Positions 53,334 through 62,382 of a stretch of 64,000 bases of DNA are shown here, piece after piece. The position numbers were made by a program, and so were the translations under genes. The notes under the pieces were generated by a model. It did not search any database, was not told the origin of the DNA, and saw nothing but the letters and a program-made list of their open reading frames with translations. Location of the stretch: contig CAWAGF010000001.1 of the NCBI GenBank assembly GCA_963781675.1, positions 1,054,001 to 1,118,000 on the forward strand, written 5' to 3'. Numbering within the stretch: position 1 is the stretch's first letter; every line of letters starts with the position of its first letter. This stretch comes from SCTD01 sp963781675 (GTDB lineage: Bacteria > Actinomycetota > Actinomycetes > Mycobacteriales > SCTD01).

Positions 53334-54003
53334 ATGTGGAGCCTGCGCAAGAAGCCCGACATGCCGACCCGCGAGTCCGCCCTCCCGGGCCGTCCCACGC
53401 CCCTGCAGGTGCCCGCGGCGCACGAGGTCCTGGGCACCTCCCTGACCGGCCCGTGGCCCGAGGGCAGCGAGGTGCTCTACGTCGGGGATGGGCTGCTTCT
53501 GGGGCGCCGAGCGCATCTTCTGGCAGATCCCGGGCGTCGTCTCGACGGCCGCCGGCTACGCGGGCGGGTTCACCGAGAACCCGACGTACGAGGAGACCTG
53601 CACCGGCCTGACCGGCCACACCGAGGCCGTGCAGGTGGTCTACGACCCGGAGCAGGTCGACGTCGACGTGCTGCTCAAGGCGTTCTGGGAGAACCACGAC
53701 CCGACCCAGCTCAACGGCCAGGGCAACGACCACGGCACGCAGTACCGCACCGCGATCTACCCGACGACCCCGGAGCAGCTCGCGGCGGCGCAGGCCTCGC
53801 GCGAGCGCTACCAGGCGGCGCTCACCGCCCGCGGCTACGGCGAGATCACCACCGAGATCACGCCGTTCAGCGAGGCCGGCCCCTGGTACTACGCCGAGGC
53901 CTACCACCAGCAGTACCTGCACAAGAACCCCGGCGGCTACTGCAACCACGGCTTCTGCCAGGTGGCGTACGACCGGCAGGGCTCGACGGGCGTCTCGGCC
54001 TGA
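53334..54003 (+). CDS. msrA: Peptide-methionine (S)-S-oxide reductase MsrA, apparent frameshift
   Basis: Repairs oxidised methionine in proteins. The active-site motif GCFWGAERIFW is present, as are GYAGGFTENPTYEETCTGLT, the DHGTQYRTAIYP block and a C-terminal GYCNHGFCQ with resolving Cys. A normal N-terminal leader (MWSLRKKPDMPTRES) is in another frame; the break near 53487 is one extra G just before the active site. Corrected length is about 222 residues. Confidence 0.9.
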
Positions 54004-54031
54004 TCTTGACGGGCGGGCGCACACTGCCGGC

Positions 54032-54196
54032 ATGGCTGACAACCCGTACGCCGTGCCGCTGGAGGAGCTCGACGCCGTGCACGTGACGGGCGCCGAGCTG
54101 GTCGAGGAGCAGCCCTTCCCGCTGCGCTGGGCCGCCGTCGGCCTGCCGCTCGTGCACCCGTTCGGCGACGGCGGCGGGGACGCCGACGGGGACTAG
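54032..54196 (+). CDS. Small hypothetical protein, 54 residues
   Basis: A frame starting MADNPYAVPLEELDAVHVTG, then ELVEEQPFPLRWAAVGLPL, ending in Gly/Asp-rich residues. It has Tyr/Trp/Phe and acidic residues consistent with a real small protein. The stop overlaps the end of the convergent DUF3352 gene by four bases. No family was recognised. Confidence 0.5.
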   Translation: MADNPYAVPLEELDAVHVTGAELVEEQPFPLRWAAVGLPLVHPFGDGGGDADGD

Positions 54197-55692
54197 GGCT
54201 GGACCGTCAGCCGCAGGCGGAACGTGCTGCTGGTCGCGTCACCGCTGCCGGTGACGCCGAAGGCCTGCAGGACCGCGGCATCCGCGGCGTCCTCGCCCAG
54301 GTCCTGCCCGGCCAGCTCGAGCGCGCGGGCGATGTCGACGTAGAGCAGGTAGCCCGCGTCCTCGGCGTCCGGCACCGCGGTGCGGAAGGCCCGGCTGTCG
54401 CCGAGGCCGCCGTCGTCGCCGCTGATGGCCTCCAGCGCCTCGGGGGAGGTGCCGGCGGCGAGCCCGCCGTCCACCTTGCGCAGCACCGACGCGATGTCCT
54501 GTCCGCCGGTGAGGGTCTGCGCGAGCACCAGCGCCTTCTCGTAGGCCGCGTCGACGTCGTCGGTGCGGGAGCGCAGGGCGACGTCGGCTTCGCCGAAGAC
54601 GCCGACCACGGTCTCGTCGCCGAGCAGCGTGCGCAGGTCGCCGGGCAGCTCGAGGCCCAGGTCGCGCGCGCTGCTGGTGATGCCGAGCGGGTCGTCGTCG
54701 CCGTAGACGGTGTCGAACAGCTCGGCCAGGCCCGAGCCGAGGTTCGTGACGGACAGGGCGCCGACTGTCCCGGCCGGCAGGCCGCGCACGAGGTCGCTGC
54801 CCTTGCCGCCGCCGACCGGGTCGTCGAGCTGGAAGGGCGACTCCAGGTCGATCGCCTTGCCGACCAGCTCGACGTGGTCCTTGCCCGCGTGCACGCCGGC
54901 GACCACGGTGCCGCCGAGCGCGAGGTCGGTCTCCAGGCCGTACGCCTCGGCCGCCTGGTCGCGCGCCTCCTGCGGGAGCGCGCCGTAGACCGCGTCGAGG
55001 TCGGCCCACAGCGTGACGATCTGGTCGCCGTCGAGGGCGTCCATCCCGTCCTTCCACGACGCGGTGTCGGCGAGGACCTCCTTGGTGCGGGCGGCGTCGT
55101 CGACCAGCTCCTGCGTCGGCCCGATCAGCACGTAGTCCGCCTTCTCGGAGAAGGCGTAGAAGGCGTCCTCGCCGTCGCCCTCGTCCAGCAGGCCGCCCTC
55201 GAGGGCTGCCTCGGCCTTGCTGCGGTCGGTGAAGGCGACGGCCACCAGCGGCTGCGGCTCGTCCCCGGCGGGCACGAAGGCGGCGCCGACGCGGTCGCCG
55301 ATCCACGGCTGGACGTCCTTCTCGTAGTCGACCGTGCCGTCCTTCTCGAACAGCGCCGACAGCAGCTGGTCCTTGACGCTGTCCTCGTCCTCGACGGCGT
55401 CGCTGGTGGACGGGAAGCGCTCGGCCAGCCGGTAGACCGCGATCTTCTGCCCGGCGGCGGGGTCGAGGTCGAGCTTGACCAGGCCGATCGCGTCCGCCGG
55501 CAGGACGTCCTCGGGCTGGGCGCCCCCGCCCCCGAGGAACGCCGCGAAGGCGACTGCGGAGCCGGCCACGGCGACCGCTCCGGCGCCGACCAGCGCGATG
55601 ACCAGGCCGCTCGCCCGGCCGCGGCGGCGGGCCGGTTCCGGAGCGCCGAGCACGTCGAACGCGGCGGGCAGGGAAGGCGGGGGAGAGGTCAT
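54193..55692 (-). CDS. DUF3352 membrane-anchored protein
   Basis: A 499-residue protein with a short cytoplasmic N-terminus (MTSPPPSLPAAFDVLG), one membrane helix (about residues 29-54), and a large extracytoplasmic DUF3352 domain. It contains ADAIGLVKLDLDPAAGQKIA, VYRLAERFPSTS and YLLYVDIARALELAG. Actinobacterial DUF3352 proteins are widespread but of unknown function. The ATG at 55692 is the normal start. It diverges from a membrane-protein gene. Confidence 0.85.
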   Translation of the reverse strand: MTSPPPSLPAAFDVLGAPEPARRRGRASGLVIALVGAGAVAVAGSAVAFAAFLGGGGAQPEDVLPADAIGLVKLDLDPAAGQKIAVYRLAERFPSTSDAVEDEDSVKDQLLSALFEKDGTVDYEKDVQPWIGDRVGAAFVPAGDEPQPLVAVAFTDRSKAEAALEGGLLDEGDGEDAFYAFSEKADYVLIGPTQELVDDAARTKEVLADTASWKDGMDALDGDQIVTLWADLDAVYGALPQEARDQAAEAYGLETDLALGGTVVAGVHAGKDHVELVGKAIDLESPFQLDDPVGGGKGSDLVRGLPAGTVGALSVTNLGSGLAELFDTVYGDDDPLGITSSARDLGLELPGDLRTLLGDETVVGVFGEADVALRSRTDDVDAAYEKALVLAQTLTGGQDIASVLRKVDGGLAAGTSPEALEAISGDDGGLGDSRAFRTAVPDAEDAGYLLYVDIARALELAGQDLGEDAADAAVLQAFGVTGSGDATSSTFRLRLTVQP

Positions 55693-55814
55693 CGCACGGG
55701 CTTCTCTCGGACAGGCGTGCGAGGGCTGGTCCGCCGCACCGACCGGCAGCCTGCCAGGAGCAGGCCGCCCTGTCCCGGCCTGTGGACCCCCGTCCCCCGT
55801 GGCAGGCTCGTCCG

Positions 55815-56561
55815 GTGACCCGGCACCGCGACGCTGCGATCGCGGGCGGGGTGGCGCTGTGGGTGGTCGTGGTCCTCGGCCTCGACACCGGGGCGTCGCT
55901 GACCGGCCAGCGGCTGCTGGGCCTGCTGACCTGGGCCTGCCTGCTCTGGGCGCTGCGCGGCGAGGACCGGGCGACCCGCGTGCAGGTCGGCGTCGTCGTC
56001 GCCTACGCCACCGTCATCGAGTACGTCTTCGCCGGCTGGCTGGGCGTCTACGTCTACCGGCTGGAGAACGTCCCGGCGTTCGTGCCGCCCGGTCACGGGC
56101 TGGTCTACCTGGCGGCGTTCGCGATCGGGCGCAGCGCGTGGGCGCACCGGCACGCCCGGCCCTTCCTGCTCGCCACGCTGGTGGCCGGCGGCGGCTGGGC
56201 GGTGTGGGGCGTCACCCTCGCCGACCGGCCCGACGCGCTGGGCGCGTTCTGGTTCGGCTGCCTGCTGCTGTTCACCTGGAAGGGCCGGAGCCCGCTGCTG
56301 TACGCCGGGGCGTTCCTCGTCGTGAGCTACCTCGAGCTGGTGGGCACGTCGCTGGGCACCTGGGCGTGGCAGCCGTACGACGTCACCGGCCTGATCACGA
56401 TCGGCAACCCGCCGAGCGGGATCGCCGGCGGCTACGCGTGGTTCGACGCGGCCGCGCTGTGGGCGACCCCCCGCCTGCTCCGGCGGTGGGACGCCCGTCA
56501 GAACCAGTCGGGCGCGGTGTCCAGCGACGTGGTGTCCAGGCTCTCCAGCAGCGCGAACTGA
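55815..56561 (+). CDS. Hypothetical multi-pass membrane protein
   Basis: A 248-residue protein with about seven hydrophobic helices from GTG 55815. Conserved-looking stretches are GWLGVYVYRLENVPAFVPPG and SYLELVGTSLGTWAWQPYDV. A long related family exists in actinobacteria, but no function is known to me. Its last 21 codons overlap the convergent acyl-CoA dehydrogenase end by 64 bases. The C-terminus (SGAVSSDVVSRLSSSAN) looks unlike a natural end, so the true stop may be earlier and an indel could be present. Confidence 0.65.
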   Translation: MTRHRDAAIAGGVALWVVVVLGLDTGASLTGQRLLGLLTWACLLWALRGEDRATRVQVGVVVAYATVIEYVFAGWLGVYVYRLENVPAFVPPGHGLVYLAAFAIGRSAWAHRHARPFLLATLVAGGGWAVWGVTLADRPDALGAFWFGCLLLFTWKGRSPLLYAGAFLVVSYLELVGTSLGTWAWQPYDVTGLITIGNPPSGIAGGYAWFDAAALWATPRLLRRWDARQNQSGAVSSDVVSRLSSSAN

Positions 56562-58282
56562 GCCGCCGTCCGCGGGAGCTCCCAGCGGAAGAAGTACCGG
56601 CCGGCCTGGCGCTTGCCGTCGTAGAAGGCGCCCTCCTTGCCGTCCGCGGCGAGCAGCTGCTCCAGCCAGATCCACGCCATCACGACGTGCCCGACGGCCT
56701 CGAGGTAGAGGCTCGCGTTGGCCAGGCTGACCTCGAGGTCGCCGGCGCTCCAGATGGCGGTCGTCGTCTTGGCGATCCGCTCGCTGGACTCCTGCAGCTG
56801 GGCCGCCAGCTCGGCGAGCTCACCCTCCTTCGCGCGCGCCGCGGTGATCGTGCGGTCCATCGTGGTCGCGAGCAGCTGCAGGCCGGCGCCGCCGTGCATG
56901 ACCATCTTGCGGCCGAGCAGGTCCAGGCCCTGGATGCCGTGCGTGCCCTCGTGGATCGGGTTCAGGCGGTTGTCCCGGTAGAGCTGCTCGACCGGGTACT
57001 CGCGGGTGTAGCCGTAGCCGCCGTGCACCTGGATCGCCAGGCTGTTGGCCTCCAGGCACCACTGCGACGGCCAGCTCTTGGCGATCGGCGTCAGGACGTC
57101 GAGCAGCAGCAGGGCGTCCGTGCGGTCCTGCTCGCTCGCCCCCGTCTGCTCCTCGTCCAGCAGCCGCCCGCAGTAGAAGTTCAGCGCGAGAGCGCCCTCC
57201 ACGTAGGACTTCTGGGCCAGCAGCATCCGCTTCACGTCGGCGTGCTGGATGATCGGGACCTGCGGGCTGGCCGGGTCCTTGGCGCTGACCGGGCGCCCCT
57301 GCGGACGGCCCTTCGCGTAGTCCAGCGCGTGCAGGTAGCCGGTGTAGCCGAGCGCCGTGGCGCCGAGACCCACGCCGACGCGAGCCTCGTTCATCATGTG
57401 GAACATGTACTTGAGCCCCTGGTGGGGCTCGCCCACGAGGAAGCCGACGGCACCCGGCTGCCCGCCCGGGGTGAACCTGCCCTCGCCGAAGTTGAGCAGG
57501 GTGTTCACGGTGCCGCGGAAGCCCATCTTGTGGTTCAGGCCGGCCAGGACGACGTCGTTGCGCTCGCCCGACCCCGGCAGGACCTTGGGCACGATGAACA
57601 GCGAGATGCCCTTCACGCCGGCCGGTCCGCCCGGGATCTTCGCGAGCACGAGGTGGACGATGTTCTCGGTCAGGTCGTGGTCGCCGGCGCTGATCCACAT
57701 CTTGTTGCCGAACAGCCGGTAGCTGCCGTCGTCCTGCGGCTCGGCCCGCGTCGTGACGTCGGACAGGCTGCTGCCGGCCTGCGGCTCGGACAGGCACATG
57801 GTGCCGAACCAGCGGCCCTCGACCATCGGTCGGACGTAGGTGTCGACCTGCTCCTGGCTGCCGTGGGCGAGCAGCAGGTTGGCGTTGCCGATGGTCAGGA
57901 AGGGGTAGCTGCTCGTCCCGACGTTGGCCGCCTGGAACCACGCGAAGACCGCGTTGCCGATGACGGTCGGCAGCTGCAGGCCGCCCAGGTCCTCGTCCAG
58001 CGTCCCGCCGAGCAGGCCTGCCTCGGCGAAGACCTCCAGCGCCCGCTTGACCTCCGGGATCATCGTGACCCGCTCGCCGTCGAAGGTCGGCTCGTGGGCG
58101 TCGGCCTTGCGGTTGTGCGGGGCGAAGTGGTCGGTCGCGATCTGCTCCGCCAGGTCGAGGACGTCGTCGAACGTCTCCCGGCTGTGGTCGGCGTGCCGCA
58201 CGCGCGACGTCAGGCTCAGGACGTCCAGCCACTCGTAGAGCAGGAAGTCGAGGTCGCGGCGGTTCAGCAGCAGGCTGGGCAT
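56498..58282 (-). CDS. Acyl-CoA dehydrogenase
   Basis: A 594-residue flavoprotein of the long FadE-like type with an extended C-terminus. Blocks: GTMCLSEPQAGSSLSDVTT (FAD binding), LFGNKMWISAGDHDL, MNEARVGVGLGATALGYTGY and RDNRLNPIHEGTHGIQGLDL, where Glu in IHEGT is the expected base. It would oxidise acyl-CoA in fatty-acid breakdown. The ATG at 58282 fits homologues (MPSLLLNRRDLDFLLYEW). Confidence 0.92.
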   Translation of the reverse strand: MPSLLLNRRDLDFLLYEWLDVLSLTSRVRHADHSRETFDDVLDLAEQIATDHFAPHNRKADAHEPTFDGERVTMIPEVKRALEVFAEAGLLGGTLDEDLGGLQLPTVIGNAVFAWFQAANVGTSSYPFLTIGNANLLLAHGSQEQVDTYVRPMVEGRWFGTMCLSEPQAGSSLSDVTTRAEPQDDGSYRLFGNKMWISAGDHDLTENIVHLVLAKIPGGPAGVKGISLFIVPKVLPGSGERNDVVLAGLNHKMGFRGTVNTLLNFGEGRFTPGGQPGAVGFLVGEPHQGLKYMFHMMNEARVGVGLGATALGYTGYLHALDYAKGRPQGRPVSAKDPASPQVPIIQHADVKRMLLAQKSYVEGALALNFYCGRLLDEEQTGASEQDRTDALLLLDVLTPIAKSWPSQWCLEANSLAIQVHGGYGYTREYPVEQLYRDNRLNPIHEGTHGIQGLDLLGRKMVMHGGAGLQLLATTMDRTITAARAKEGELAELAAQLQESSERIAKTTTAIWSAGDLEVSLANASLYLEAVGHVVMAWIWLEQLLAADGKEGAFYDGKRQAGRYFFRWELPRTAAQFALLESLDTTSLDTAPDWF

Positions 58283-58291
58283 GCGCCGAGC

Positions 58292-58606
58292 CTAGGTCCG
58301 GCGCTCCAGCTCGACGTCGACGGCGGCCAGGTCGTCGCGCAGCTGCGCGGCCTGCTCGAACTGCAGGTCCTGCGCGGCCGCCGCCATCTGCCGCTCGAGG
58401 TCGGCGCGCTGCTGCTGGAGCTGCTGCACGGTCCGGCTGGCGAGCTGCACCGCGCTCGTGCCGATGAGGACCGCACCGTCCTCGGTGAGCAGCGGCTGGC
58501 GCTCGGGGGCGGCGCCGATGTGGTGGTGCCGGCCGGTCTCGTCCTGCTTGTAGGTGCGCGACCGCTTGCGCACCAGGTCCCGCGCGCTGGGCCGCTCCTC
58601 GCTCAT
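58292..58606 (-). CDS. Stand-alone UVR-motif protein
   Basis: A 104-residue protein with an N-terminal basic, disordered part (RKRSRTYKQDETGRHHHIG), a middle part, and a C-terminal UVR (UvrB/UvrC) motif, LERQMAAAAQDLQFEQAAQL and RDDLAAVDVEL. UVR motifs mediate UvrB-UvrC contact. The stand-alone form is smaller than UvrB and may be a regulatory fragment; function unknown. Its stop is nine bases upstream of the acyl-CoA dehydrogenase, and its ATG overlaps the transporter stop (ATGA). Confidence 0.82.
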   Translation of the reverse strand: MSEERPSARDLVRKRSRTYKQDETGRHHHIGAAPERQPLLTEDGAVLIGTSAVQLASRTVQQLQQQRADLERQMAAAAQDLQFEQAAQLRDDLAAVDVELERRT

Positions 58607-59499
58607 GCGGGTACCGGGGCCTCGGCCTCGGCGGGGTCCAGCCGGGCCAGCACGGCGACCGCCGCCAGCACGACGAGGCCGCCCACCACCTGCACGCCGC
58701 CCAGCCGCTCGCCGAGGACGAGCGCCGCCACCGCGATGCTCACCACCGGCTCCACCGTGCTGATGACCGCCGTGTCGGACGGCCCGAGCAGGGCCAGCGC
58801 GGCGAAGAAGGTGGTCACCGCGACCACGCCCCCGACCAGCGCGACGCCGCCGAGGGCCAGCCAGGCCCCCGGCGCGCTCGGCAGCTGCGGGCGGGTGACC
58901 AGCGCCAGCACGCCCATGACCCCCGAGCCGGCCAGCAGCACCGTCGCCGACATCGCGAACGGCCCGACGCCGTGCACCCGGCTGCTGACCAGGATGTACG
59001 CGGCGTAGACGAGCGCCGAGCCGAGGCCCAGCGCGATGCCGAGCCCCTGGCCGCCCTGCACCGGCCCGATCGTCAGCACGGTGCCGACGGTCGCCACCGC
59101 CACGGCGACCAGGGCCAACGGGCGTGGGCGGTCGCGCAGGAGGAGCGCGCCGAGGACGACGACCAGCGCCGGGTAGAAGTAGAGGAGCAGGCTGGTCAGC
59201 CCGGCCGAGATCCGCTCGAGGGCGAAGAAGTAGCAGAGCGACATGCCCACGTAGCCGATCCCGCCGAGGGCCAGCAGCATCCTGCGCTCCCGCCCGCGGG
59301 GGAGCGGCTCTCCGCGCAGGCGGGCCAGCGCGAGCAGCACCGTCGCGGCGAGGGCGAACCGGACGGCCAGCACACCGATCGGCTCGGCCCCGTCGTCGTA
59401 CACGACCTTGGTGAGCACCGGCATGACGCCGAACGAGGAGGCGCTCACGAGGGCCAGCCCGACGCCGAGCAGCCGGCGGCGGCGCAGCTCCTCGGTCAC
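58603..59499 (-). CDS. EamA/DMT-family transporter
   Basis: A 298-residue protein with ten membrane helices in two EamA repeats. Typical blocks: ALVSASSFGVMPVLTKVVYD, ISAGLTSLLLYFYPALVVVL and LLGPSDTAVISTVEPVVSIA. It probably exports a small metabolite such as an amino acid. It is coupled to the UVR-motif gene by ATGA overlap. Start by ATG at 59499 fits the family. Confidence 0.9.
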   Translation of the reverse strand: MTEELRRRRLLGVGLALVSASSFGVMPVLTKVVYDDGAEPIGVLAVRFALAATVLLALARLRGEPLPRGRERRMLLALGGIGYVGMSLCYFFALERISAGLTSLLLYFYPALVVVLGALLLRDRPRPLALVAVAVATVGTVLTIGPVQGGQGLGIALGLGSALVYAAYILVSSRVHGVGPFAMSATVLLAGSGVMGVLALVTRPQLPSAPGAWLALGGVALVGGVVAVTTFFAALALLGPSDTAVISTVEPVVSIAVAALVLGERLGGVQVVGGLVVLAAVAVLARLDPAEAEAPVPA

Positions 59500-59576
59500 C
59501 CGGACGACGCTAGTGCGCAGGACGGTCCGCGGCGTGGCTCCCGGTCCGCGGGGCGTCCGGTCCCTACCTTCAGGTC

Positions 59577-59933
59577 ATGGCCAGAGGGCGGCACGTGCGA
59601 CGGTCCGGGCTCCTGTCACGTCTGTGGCCGCAGCGCCGCCGGCGCGCCGCTGCGCTGGAGCGCGAGGTGGCCCGGCTGCGGTCGCTCGCCGACCTCACGG
59701 CCGCCGCCTCCAGCCAGGCGATGGTCCGGGCGGCGTCCGCCTCGCACGCCGCCGTCGGCGCCGAGCTGCGCGCGGTGCGGGCGGAGTCGGCCCTGTCGCA
59801 GGCCCGCGACGAGGTGGCCGGGCTGCGCAGCGAGCTGGCCGCGCTGCGCGAGGAGCTGGTGTGGGCGTTCGCCGCCCGCGCGGCGGAGCCGAAGGTCGTC
59901 GACCTCACGCAGGGCGCGACCCGGACGGCCTGA
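59577..59933 (+). CDS. Coiled-coil hypothetical protein
   Basis: A 118-residue protein with a basic N-terminus (GLLSRLWPQRRRRAAALERE) and a long heptad-like helix (ARLRSLADLTAAA... to LREELVWAFAARA). It resembles small actinobacterial coiled-coil proteins of unknown role. Its stop overlaps the convergent membrane protein gene by 29 bases. Function not known. Confidence 0.62.
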   Translation: MARGRHVRRSGLLSRLWPQRRRRAAALEREVARLRSLADLTAAASSQAMVRAASASHAAVGAELRAVRAESALSQARDEVAGLRSELAALREELVWAFAARAAEPKVVDLTQGATRTA

Positions 59934-60534
59934 CCGGCACCAGCCCGGCCGAGACCGCGTGCAGCAGCACCGCGGCGCCGCCGAACACCAGCAGCCGCAG
60001 CGTGACTGCCGGCCCACCGGCGACGACGAGCAGCGCCGAGCCGTGCAGGGCGGCAGCCACCGCGGTGCCCGGGCGGCGCAGCCGCGGCACCCACGGGGTG
60101 ACCACCAGCAGGACCTCCACCGCGACCAGTCCGACGCCCAGGGCGACCACCACCGCGAGCGGCAGGGACGGCCGCAGCGCCAGGGTGAGGACGGTCCCGC
60201 TCAGGTACGCCTCGTTGAGCTTGGCGAGCGCGGCGATGCCGTAGAGCGCGCTGAGCTGCGTGCGCCAGAGCAGCAGCCGCTCGCCGTCGTCGCGGGTGAC
60301 CGTCGCGACGAGGGCGACGGCGACGAGCAGCACCAGGTGCTGGCGGCGCAGCTCGACCGGCGCGGTCGCGAGCACGCCCAGGCCGCCGGCCAGGACGAGC
60401 AGCCAGCCCTCGCGGCCGAGCAGGAGCAGCACGCCGCCGAGGACGAGCGCGGCCAGGACGAGCGGCGGGGCGCCGAGCAGGTCGGTGGCCTTGAGCAGGA
60501 CCAGCGCGCCGACCACCCGCCCGGCGGTCAGCAC
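59905..60534 (-). CDS. HTTM/DoxX-like membrane protein
   Basis: A 209-residue protein with about five membrane helices, starting VLTAGRVVGALVLLKATDLL. Conserved-looking pieces are LYGIAALAKLNEAYLSG and VTPWVPRLRRPGTAVAAALH, which resemble the HTTM (vitamin-K carboxylase-like) and DoxX-type proteins. The GTG at 60534 overlaps the stop of the upstream small gene, so the two are probably one functional unit. The substrate is unknown. Confidence 0.68.
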   Translation of the reverse strand: MLTAGRVVGALVLLKATDLLGAPPLVLAALVLGGVLLLLGREGWLLVLAGGLGVLATAPVELRRQHLVLLVAVALVATVTRDDGERLLLWRTQLSALYGIAALAKLNEAYLSGTVLTLALRPSLPLAVVVALGVGLVAVEVLLVVTPWVPRLRRPGTAVAAALHGSALLVVAGGPAVTLRLLVFGGAAVLLHAVSAGLVPVRPSGSRPA

Positions 60535-60854
60535 CGGAAGGTGCCGGCGGCCGTGCCGTCCCGGCGGACGGCCACCAGGTCGGGGTGCCGGGCGCACAGC
60601 CGGTCCGGGACCGTTCGGCCGACGTCGACGGCGCGGACGACCGGCGGCAGTCCCCGGACGTCGAGCGGCCGCTCGCGCCCGCCGGCGTCCACGCCGGTGT
60701 AGCGGGCCGCTGGCACCGAGCTGTACATCTGCCACGAGGCGGGCCGCTCGGTGACGGCCCGGCTGCCCTCGTCAGCCCAGCGCGTGAGGAGCATCGTCAG
60801 CGGCAGCCCGACCTGCAGCGCCACGACGGCGAGCACGAGCGGACGGGGGCGCAC
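60528..60854 (-). CDS. Small membrane-anchored partner of the HTTM-like protein
   Basis: A 108-residue protein. One N-terminal helix (VLAVVALQVGLPLTMLLTRW) precedes a soluble domain with SWQMYSSVPAARYTGVDAGG and a C-terminal part with two Cys (DRLCARHPDLV, GTFRC). In other actinobacteria a similar small gene is beside HTTM-like genes as far as I recall. Its stop overlaps the start of the next gene by a few bases. Function unknown. Confidence 0.68.
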   Translation of the reverse strand: MRPRPLVLAVVALQVGLPLTMLLTRWADEGSRAVTERPASWQMYSSVPAARYTGVDAGGRERPLDVRGLPPVVRAVDVGRTVPDRLCARHPDLVAVRRDGTAAGTFRC

Positions 60855-60893
60855 CGGACCATCCTGCGGGCGGTCGCCGTACCTTGCTCCGCC

Positions 60894-61616
60894 ATGAGCA
60901 CCCGCGTCGCCCTCGTCACCGGCTCGTCCTCCGGCATCGGGGCGGAGGTCGCCCGCCGGCTCGCCGCCGACGGCCTGCACGTCGTCGTGAACTCCCGGTC
61001 CTCCGTCGAGGCCGGGGAGGCCGTCGCGCAGGAGGTCGGCGGGAGCTACCTGCAGGCCGACGTGGGCGACCCGGAGGCGGCGCGCGCCCTCGTCGCGCAG
61101 GTCGTCGAGCAGCACGGCCGGCTCGACGTGCTGGTCAACAACGCCGGCACCACCGAGCTGATCCCGCACGCCGACCTCGCCGCGGCGACGCCGGAGGTGT
61201 GGCGGCGGCTGTACGAGGTGAACGTCATCGCGCCGTTCGTGCTCGTGACCGCGGCCGAGCAGGCGCTGCGCGCGGCGGCGCCGGGCTGCGTCGTCAACGT
61301 GTCCAGCCTCGCGGGCGTGCGGCCCGTCGGCAGCTCCATCCCGTACGCCGCGAGCAAGGCCGCGCTGAACCACACGACCCGGCTGCTCGCCTCCGCGCTC
61401 GGGCCGGACGTGCGCGTGAACGCGGTCGCTCCCGGCCTCGTGGACACGCCGTGGACGCAGGACTGGGACACCGTCCGGCAGTACGTCCACGCGCAGGCGC
61501 CGCTGAGGCGCTCGGCGTCACCGGGCGACGTCGCGGAGGTCGTGATGGGCCTCGTGCGCTCGACCTACGTCACCGGCGAGGTCGTCGTGGTGGACGGCGG
61601 GCTAGGCCTGCGCTAG
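60894..61616 (+). CDS. SDR family oxidoreductase
   Basis: A 240-residue classical SDR: TGSSSGIGAEVARRL (cofactor), LVNNAGTTELIP, the catalytic Ser in VNVSSLAGV and Tyr-Lys in YAASKAALNH, and VAPGLVDTPW. It would reduce or oxidise a ketone or alcohol with NAD(P). The ATG at 60894 is the normal start. The substrate is unknown. It overlaps the end of the convergent phosphatase gene by 15 bases. Confidence 0.9.
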   Translation: MSTRVALVTGSSSGIGAEVARRLAADGLHVVVNSRSSVEAGEAVAQEVGGSYLQADVGDPEAARALVAQVVEQHGRLDVLVNNAGTTELIPHADLAAATPEVWRRLYEVNVIAPFVLVTAAEQALRAAAPGCVVNVSSLAGVRPVGSSIPYAASKAALNHTTRLLASALGPDVRVNAVAPGLVDTPWTQDWDTVRQYVHAQAPLRRSASPGDVAEVVMGLVRSTYVTGEVVVVDGGLGLR

Positions 61617-62382
61617 CCGCGCGAGCACCTGGTCGTGCAGCAGCCCGTTGCTGCACACCGCGCTGCCGCCGTCGGGGCCGGCCGCGCCCGACAGGTCGGT
61701 GAAGCGGCCGCCGGCCTCCTCGACGACGACCTGCAGCGGCGCGAGGTCCCAGAGCGACACCTCCGGCTCGAAGCTCGCGTCGACCGCGCCCTCGGCCACC
61801 AGCACGTGCGACCAGAAGTCGCCGTACGCCCGCGTGCGCCACACGTCTCGGGACAGCTGCAGCAGGCCGGGCAGCCGGCCCTGCTCCTCCCAGCCGGTGA
61901 GGCTGGAGTACGAGACGGACGCGTCGGCCAGGTCCGCGACGCCGCTCACCCGCAGCCGCCGCTCCTGCGCCGCCGGCCCGGGTGAACGCACCGAGGCCGC
62001 GGGCGGCCCACCAGCGGCGGCCCAGCGCCGGCGCGCTGACGACGCCGACGGTGACCACGCCGTCCTCCTGCAGCGCGACCAGCGAGGCCCACACGGGGAC
62101 GCCGCGCACGAAGTTCTTGGTGCCGTCGACCGGGTCGACCACCCAGCGGCGGGGGCCGGTGCCGGTCTGGCCGTCCTCCTCGCCCAGCACGGCGTCGTCG
62201 GGCCGGCGCTCGGCCAGCAGCGACCGGATCGCCTGCTCCACAGCCATATCCGCGTCGCTGACCGGCGTCAGGTCGGGCTTGCTCTCGACGACGAGGTCGA
62301 GCGCGCCGAAGCGCGCCAGGGTGATGGCGTCCGCCGCGTCGGCCAGCTCGTGCGCCAGCGCGAGGTCGTCCTCGAGGCTCAC
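61602..62382 (-). CDS. hisN: Histidinol-phosphatase / inositol-monophosphatase family (HisN-like), apparent frameshift
   Basis: An IMPase-fold phosphatase. Metal motifs: GEEDGQTGTG, WVVDPVDGTKNFVRGVPVW and, in the second frame, EVSLWDLAPLQVVVEEAGG. The enzyme would remove phosphate from histidinol phosphate or inositol phosphate; the HisN assignment is the common one in actinobacteria but not proved here. The frame is broken near 61978 and one extra base explains it. GTG at 62382 overlaps the fabF stop (GTGA). The corrected length is about 259 residues. Confidence 0.82.
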
